Translations under genes and position numbers: made by a program
Notes under the pieces: model-generated
What the model was told of the DNA's origin: nothing
What the model saw: the letters and a program-made list of their open reading frames with translations, nothing else
Databases searched by the model: none
From: Proteiniphilum sp. UBA5267
Lineage (GTDB): Bacteria; Bacteroidota; Bacteroidia; Bacteroidales; Dysgonomonadaceae
NCBI GenBank assembly: GCA_002411515.1
Contig: DHTF01000085.1
Span: 52,647 to 72,631 of the forward strand
Direction of reading: 5' to 3'
Length of the DNA stretch: 19,985 bases
In this document: positions 16,274 to 19,985 of the stretch, one piece after another
Layout of the letters: each line of letters opens with the position of its first letter
Numbering within the stretch: the stretch's first letter is position 1

Positions 16274-16323
16274 TTCTGTGTTTTTGTCTTAATTCAAACA
16301 TGTTATGTACTTTTCCACAGCTT

Positions 16324-16339
16324 ATTGCCAAAAGGCAAT
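16324..16339 (-). other. Small perfect hairpin after the membrane protein gene
   Basis: ATTGCC AAAA GGCAAT lies 5 nt past the stop codon at 16345. On the minus strand no U-run follows, so it is not a standard terminator. It could be an RNA processing or stability element between the membrane protein and protease genes. Confidence 0.4.
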
Positions 16340-16344
16340 GAATG

Positions 16345-17172
16345 TCACAACAAGGATCGCAAAATATCTTCGTCTGCAATCAGAAGAGAACCAATCCTTC
16401 TGGAAGAACTGTCAGGAGTCTCCCTTAAAATACCTTTGGCTACCAACACGTTTATGGCAGCAATTTCCCGGTGACTTAGCCGCTGGGAGCCAGTCTGCAG
16501 ATTGTTTTGTGCGGCAATCTTTTGCAGTACCTGCTTCTCTTCTTCCGTTAGGTTTGCGGTTTCGTGGACAGATGCAACTACTCCGTCGCCCTGTTGTATC
16601 TTTTGGCTACCCGCTCTCCAGATGGCAATCTCGGCACTTTTTATGCTGTAATCTTCCATCATCACAAAGAGATTGGGAAGGAATAACCGGGTGTAATAAT
16701 AACCACCAGTAAAACCTGTAATAAAAAAGTAGATCAACAGAGAGATTATTATGGGAGCGGCATAGTGGCAATTCATCTCCTCGCAGTTGCTATACATCAA
16801 AATATTGTCGGCAATACTATCCAGGTAGCCGGGTATTTTTGTCAGTTGAGTCAGTGTAACGCCAATGATGATCTTTGTGAGCCAGTCTGATACATCCTCC
16901 AGATTAGTATTGGGCATGTACCGGGTAGTACTGTTCTCTTTTTCTGTGGAATCGTAATTTCTGTTCAGCCTGGGTATTCCAAAGAGAAAACCAGTGAGCA
17001 GACCGCACAACATCGCTGCCAGCGAGAGCAAGAGCAGCAATCCGAGAAGCTCCCAGTAGGCCTCGGCAACAACTGCACCGGCAAAGCATGCTCCAATGCC
17101 GACAACCACAAGGACGAGAGGCCACAAATGAATGGGCCGAAAAAGACCAGAGAGTGAACGGTAATTGGTCAT
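16345..17172 (-). CDS. Uncharacterised multi-pass membrane protein with cytoplasmic tail
   Basis: This 275-residue protein has two strong membrane helices at about 16-40 and 42-66, ending in the motif GFLFGIPRLN. A conserved-looking juxtamembrane segment follows (YMPNTNLEDVSDWLTKIIIGVTLTQL). A further helix lies near residues 140-165 (IIISLLIYFFITGFTGGYYYTRL). The last 80 residues are soluble and predicted helical (NLTEEEKQVLQKIA ... HREIAAINVLVAKGILRE), similar in feel to a winged-helix or regulatory tail. I recognise the FLFGIPR / NTNLExxSDWLTKI combination as recurring in unnamed bacterial membrane proteins but cannot assign a function. It precedes the S8 protease by 71 nt on the same strand, which suggests a partner, sensor or substrate. 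Confidence 0.75.
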   Translation of the reverse strand: MTNYRSLSGLFRPIHLWPLVLVVVGIGACFAGAVVAEAYWELLGLLLLLSLAAMLCGLLTGFLFGIPRLNRNYDSTEKENSTTRYMPNTNLEDVSDWLTKIIIGVTLTQLTKIPGYLDSIADNILMYSNCEEMNCHYAAPIIISLLIYFFITGFTGGYYYTRLFLPNLFVMMEDYSIKSAEIAIWRAGSQKIQQGDGVVASVHETANLTEEEKQVLQKIAAQNNLQTGSQRLSHREIAAINVLVAKGILRETPDSSSRRIGSLLIADEDILRSLL

Positions 17173-17276
17173 TGTTTTTCAAAAAAACATTCTATCAAGC
17201 TTTCATTGCCACATAGGGGGTAATTCCCTTCTTTTTGTAGCGGCAACACCTTATCCCTGCATGAGCAGGCCCATGA

Positions 17277-17306
17277 TACCGCACAACCAAGGGGTGCTGT
17301 GCGGTA
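17277..17306. repeat. Perfect 9-bp inverted repeat, 12-nt loop
   Basis: TACCGCACA (17277-17285) pairs with TGTGCGGTA (17298-17306). No U-run follows on either strand, so it is not a typical terminator. An operator for the divergent genes, or part of a small RNA with the neighbouring 17256-17269 hairpin, are both possible. Confidence 0.7.
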
Positions 17307-17457
17307 GTTTACGTCGCATATACTGTGCAAGTTAATGCAATAATTTGAAACAAAAAACTTTCGTCCTGTTTTTATTGTCAAGATCGGGGCATTCGCAAAC
17401 TGATGCCTTTGTTATAGATGCATGACGTGCACGCTTTCTGTGTACGAATAAATTCTG

Positions 17458-17465
17458 TACATTTG
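17458..17465 (+). promoter_or_regulatory. -7 box of the DUF5063 operon promoter
   Basis: TACATTTG fits TAnnTTTG exactly. A weak -33 element (CTTTCTG, around 17434-17440) precedes it. The predicted start near 17471 leaves a leader of only about 14 nt. Confidence 0.55.
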
Positions 17466-17484
17466 CAGGCATAAATAAACAGGT

Positions 17485-18051
17485 ATGTTAAACAAAAATA
17501 ACGATGAACCCATTTATCTGCCGGCGGTGATTGAGTTTGTCACCATTGCGGTGGAACTTTCATCCTTCCTTGAAAAGGAAGAATCTGTTACACGCGAAGA
17601 ATGGATCGACCGGATATTGAAAATACTTCCCCTGTTGTACGTGAAAGCTTCGCTCCTGCCCGACAGTTTTCCGGTGAACGATGAACCGCCTGCCACTTTC
17701 GTGCGGGAAGAAGATTATATCAGGGTAGTTACACGGGTGGCTGCCATCATGGGTGAGGGAGATATCTACCTGGATGTGTTTGTCGATGAGATGAAATACA
17801 GCGATACACCGGTCAGAGCGACTATCTCGGAAGATATCGCTGACATATACCAGGATGTCCGCAATTTTGTGTCAGTTTATCAGTTTGAACTTACCGACCA
17901 GATGCAAGATGCCATCCATGTGTGCAAAGAGAATTTCCGGCTCTTCTGGGGGCAGAAGCTAGTGAATGTACTGCGTCCGCTGCATGCGTTGAAAACCGCT
18001 GAAACCGATGGCGAAGAAAATTATTTAAACGGGGAGGACTTGTGGGACTGA
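17485..18051 (+). CDS. DUF5063 domain-containing protein
   Basis: The 188-residue acidic, helical, cytoplasmic protein opens with PAVIEFVTIAVELSSFLE, and further helices run to the end (ENFRLFWGQKLVNVLRPLHAL). This matches the Bacteroidota DUF5063 family; no catalytic motif is visible. Function is unknown. It overlaps the downstream exonuclease gene by 10 nt, and its last codons contain that gene's ribosome-binding site. Co-occurrence with an RNase D-like exonuclease suggests a role in RNA or DNA metabolism, by context only. Confidence 0.8.
   Translation: MLNKNNDEPIYLPAVIEFVTIAVELSSFLEKEESVTREEWIDRILKILPLLYVKASLLPDSFPVNDEPPATFVREEDYIRVVTRVAAIMGEGDIYLDVFVDEMKYSDTPVRATISEDIADIYQDVRNFVSVYQFELTDQMQDAIHVCKENFRLFWGQKLVNVLRPLHALKTAETDGEENYLNGEDLWD
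18031..18038 (+). promoter_or_regulatory. Strong Shine-Dalgarno before a GTG start
   Basis: GGGGAGGA, 3 nt before the GTG at 18042, inside the 3' end of the DUF5063 gene. Such a strong site is unusual for Bacteroidota and supports the GTG start. Confidence 0.6.
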
Positions 18052-18617
18052 CAATAACAAAGGAACAAATAGCGGAGTTACCCGTAGAGAAATTCATGGG
18101 TAGGATCGTGGTGGTAGATCATGAGGAGAAGATAGCCGATGCACTGAATTACCTTTCAGTTCAACAGGCACTGGGTTTTGATACAGAGACGAAGCCGGCA
18201 TTCAAGCGCGGCCAGGTTCATAAGGTGGCTCTTCTGCAACTGGCTACGCAGGAAGCTTGTTTTCTGTTTCGGCTGAACAAGATAGGTTATCCCGATGAGC
18301 TGGAGGCTATCATGGTGAACCCGGCGATACGCAAAATTGGCCTTTCTCTGCGTGACGACTTTGCAGCCATCAACAAACGTTCTGCCAGAAAACCGGAAAA
18401 CTTTATCGATCTGCAGGTATTTGTCGATAAGTTCGGCATCGAGGACAACAGCCTTCAGAAAATATATGCCATTCTTTTTGGCAAAAAAATATCAAAAAGC
18501 CAGCGCCTCTCAAATTGGGAGGCTCCCGAGCTTACCCTGGCACAACAGTCGTATGCGGCAATTGACGCTTGGGCATGCTTACGCATTTATGATCACTTAA
18601 CCAATACGAAAAGATGA
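18042..18617 (+). CDS. RNase D-like 3'-5' exonuclease domain protein (DEDDy)
   Basis: This 191-residue protein is essentially one 3'-5' exonuclease domain. Exo I is FDTETK (D47, E49), Exo II carries the aspartate in GLSLRDDFAAIN, and Exo III is YAAIDAWACLRIYDHL with the Tyr-x3-Asp spacing of the DEDDy class. No HRDC domain follows, unlike full RNase D. It likely trims RNA or DNA 3' ends with two metal ions. The GTG start at 18042 is chosen for the strong ribosome-binding site just ahead. It overlaps DUF5063 by 10 nt and the methyltransferase gene by ATGA, forming a coupled three-gene operon. Confidence 0.88.
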   Translation: MGLTITKEQIAELPVEKFMGRIVVVDHEEKIADALNYLSVQQALGFDTETKPAFKRGQVHKVALLQLATQEACFLFRLNKIGYPDELEAIMVNPAIRKIGLSLRDDFAAINKRSARKPENFIDLQVFVDKFGIEDNSLQKIYAILFGKKISKSQRLSNWEAPELTLAQQSYAAIDAWACLRIYDHLTNTKR

Positions 18618-19807
18618 ATGAGTTGAAAGAAATTGTGTTACGTCCCGGCAAAGAGGATTCTTTGAAACGGTTTCATCCCTGGGTCTTTTCAGGAGCCATT
18701 GCACGCAAGCCCGACTCCGTTGAGGAAGGCGAGGTGGTGCGCGTGTTGGCGGCCGACGGCAGCTTCCTGGGTGTAGGACATTATCAGATTGGGAGTATTG
18801 CCGTGCGTATTCTCTCTTTCCAAAATGAGGCGATTGATATTTCATTTTATATCAGACGAATTGAGCAGGCCTATCGGCTACGGCAAACATTGCAACTCCT
18901 GCGCCCCGATAACAACACTTTCAGGCTGCTTCACGGAGAAGGTGATCACTTGCCGGGGTTGATCATTGATATATATGGCAATACCGCCGTAGTGCAGGCT
19001 CATTCTGTGGGGATGCACAGAGATCTCTCCCTTATCGTAAATGGCCTGAAACAGGTGCTGCCCGCCGATAGGTTACAGCATATTTTTTATAAATCGGAAG
19101 GTACATTGCCATATAAGGCGGAGGTCAACGCCGTGGATACATACCTCATGGGAGGTGATCAGGTGGACGAAGTGGCACTGGAAAACGGATTACAGTTTTA
19201 CATCGACTGGCTCAAAGGACAGAAAACAGGTTTTTTTGTCGATCAGCGTGAAAATCGCAGCCTGCTTGAAAAGTATTCCGCAGGCCGACATGTGTTGAAC
19301 ATGTTCTGTTACACGGGAGGTTTCTCCGTTTATGCTTTGCGGGGAGGAGCAGCATCGGTCGATTCTGTTGACAGTTCCTCCAAAGCTGTGTCGTTGACCG
19401 AGAGGAATGTGACCCTGAACTATGGGGATGAACCGAGGCACAAGGCTGTGGCAGATGATGCTTTTAAGTTTCTCAAGCAGGTGCCCCAAGGAAAGTATGA
19501 CCTGATTGTGCTCGATCCGCCGGCCTTTGCCAAGCACCGCGGTGCCATCAACAATGCGCTGCAGGGTTACAAGAAGCTGAATCTTTCCGCACTGGAGAAG
19601 CTGGCTCCAGGCGGTATCCTTTTCACCTTCTCCTGCTCGCAGGCTATCACAAAGGAACAGTTCCGACTGGCTGTCTTCAGCGCTGCTGCCATATCGGGAC
19701 GACAAGTTAGAATCCTGCATCAGCTGACACAACCTGCCGATCACCCGGTCAATATATATCATCCCGAAGGGGAATACTTGAAAGGATTGGTTCTGCAGGT
19801 GGAATAA
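18614..19807 (+). CDS. RlmI-like class I SAM-dependent rRNA methyltransferase
   Basis: The 397-residue protein has an N-terminal PUA domain (about 1-75, opening with HPWVFSGAIARK). A central RlmI-type linker domain follows. The Rossmann methyltransferase has motif I NMFCYTGGFSVYALRGG (about 229-246) and motif IV LDPPAFAK (near 300). Motif VI, FTFSCSQ (near 338), contains the cysteine expected of m5C-forming RNA methyltransferases. The family methylates cytosine in 23S rRNA (RlmI, C1962 in E. coli). Start ATG at 18614 overlaps the exonuclease stop by ATGA. Target site not proven, so no symbol is given. Confidence 0.9.
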   Translation: MNELKEIVLRPGKEDSLKRFHPWVFSGAIARKPDSVEEGEVVRVLAADGSFLGVGHYQIGSIAVRILSFQNEAIDISFYIRRIEQAYRLRQTLQLLRPDNNTFRLLHGEGDHLPGLIIDIYGNTAVVQAHSVGMHRDLSLIVNGLKQVLPADRLQHIFYKSEGTLPYKAEVNAVDTYLMGGDQVDEVALENGLQFYIDWLKGQKTGFFVDQRENRSLLEKYSAGRHVLNMFCYTGGFSVYALRGGAASVDSVDSSSKAVSLTERNVTLNYGDEPRHKAVADDAFKFLKQVPQGKYDLIVLDPPAFAKHRGAINNALQGYKKLNLSALEKLAPGGILFTFSCSQAITKEQFRLAVFSAAAISGRQVRILHQLTQPADHPVNIYHPEGEYLKGLVLQVE

Positions 19808-19887
19808 ACCAGAAACATGTTTAAAACTGTTTAAAGGGACTCTCATTTGGTTAAATTGGCTAAATTGTTGAATTTTTCTGCTCATAA

Positions 19888-19902
19888 GTTATGTTTTATA
19901 AC
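19888..19902. repeat. AT-rich inverted repeat upstream of last promoter
   Basis: GTTAT-GTTTT-ATAAC, perfect 5-bp arms, placed where the -33 region of the 19914-19921 promoter would be. It could be an operator; it could also be chance in AT-rich DNA. Confidence 0.3.
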
Positions 19903-19913
19903 ACAAAATCCAT

Positions 19914-19921
19914 TATATTTG
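19914..19921 (+). promoter_or_regulatory. -7 box of a promoter for the next gene
   Basis: TATATTTG fits TAnnTTTG exactly in the AT-rich stretch after the methyltransferase gene. The -33 element is poor. The transcript would run off the right edge. Confidence 0.55.
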
Positions 19922-19934
19922 CAACGTGTTTTTC

Positions 19935-19985
19935 ATGGTATTAGATTTAAGGTTAACAATGAAGATTGGTTGTCGTGAGACAACC
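19935..19985 (+). CDS. Possible 5' end of a gene cut by the window edge
   Basis: An open frame begins MVLDLRLTMKIGCRETT (ATG at 19935, or 19959) downstream of the -7 box and stays open to the edge. Too short to identify. It may equally be a non-coding leader, given the hairpin it contains. Confidence 0.2.
   Translation, partial: MVLDLRLTMKIGCRETT
19968..19985 (+). other. Perfect 7-bp hairpin with GTGA loop at window end
   Basis: GGTTGTC-GTGA-GACAACC, a GNRA-class tetraloop hairpin about 40 nt after the predicted transcription start. The stem may extend beyond the edge. Confidence 0.65.

Larger units (their letters stand above)
17173..17484. other. Divergent, structured intergenic region (312 nt)
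   Basis: No convincing gene lies here; a 70-codon minus-strand frame (17169-17381) looks spurious. Contents: an inverted repeat TGTTTTT-CAA-AAAAACA abutting the start of the membrane protein gene (17173-17189), hairpin CCTGC-ATGA-GCAGG (17256-17269), a 9-bp perfect hairpin (17277-17306), and a plus-strand -7 box at 17458-17465. It separates the minus arm from the plus arm. Confidence 0.8.

Noticed and set aside
17169..17381. 70-codon minus-strand frame in the divergent region
   Set aside because: No recognisable features, it runs through both hairpins and overlaps the start of the membrane protein gene.

Overview
The window comes from a member of the Bacteroidota, most likely order Bacteroidales. 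A Dysgonomonadaceae-like genome is a guess from protein flavour only. The evidence is a PorP/SprF-family protein, DUF4834 and DUF5063 proteins, short-form phosphatidylserine decarboxylase, a long acidic IF-2, and several promoters of the Bacteroidota type (TTTTG, 18-19 nt spacer, TAnnTTTG-like -7 box). No rRNA, tRNA, CRISPR array, transposase or phage gene was seen.

Everything from 48 to 17172 lies on the minus strand; everything from 17485 onward is on the plus strand. The two arms diverge from a 312-nt structured intergenic region. In transcription order, the minus arm starts with a small module: a four-helix-type membrane protein of unknown function, a cytoplasmic subtilisin-like protease and a tiny free-standing protein shaped like a subtilisin propeptide (17172 to 14757). 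Next comes the housekeeping block rimP-nusA-infB (14616 to 9653). It has a clear promoter and a terminator-like hairpin in its short leader. After a 215-nt gap with strong hairpins come ompH-like, murI, cvpA-like, psd and pssA (9437 to 5973). These cover envelope chaperoning, D-glutamate supply and phosphatidylethanolamine synthesis.

The last minus-strand transcription unit (5901 to 48) is the most distinctive part. It has its own promoter and encodes a DUF4834 protein, an alpha-oxoamine synthase, a threonine-synthase-like PLP enzyme with a zinc ribbon, a short-chain dehydrogenase, a double-VOC protein and a PorP/SprF outer-membrane protein. The three central enzymes match the pathway for capnine-type sulfonolipids: cysteate synthase, cysteate fatty-acyltransferase and 3-ketocapnine reductase. 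With pssA and psd directly upstream, about 7 kb is devoted largely to polar lipid synthesis. The co-linear VOC and PorP/SprF genes may tie sulfonolipids to the type IX secretion/gliding envelope.

The plus arm (17485 to 19807) is a tight three-gene operon: a DUF5063 protein, an RNase D-like 3'-5' exonuclease and an RlmI-like methyltransferase. The window ends in a promoter and a perfect hairpin belonging to the next unit.
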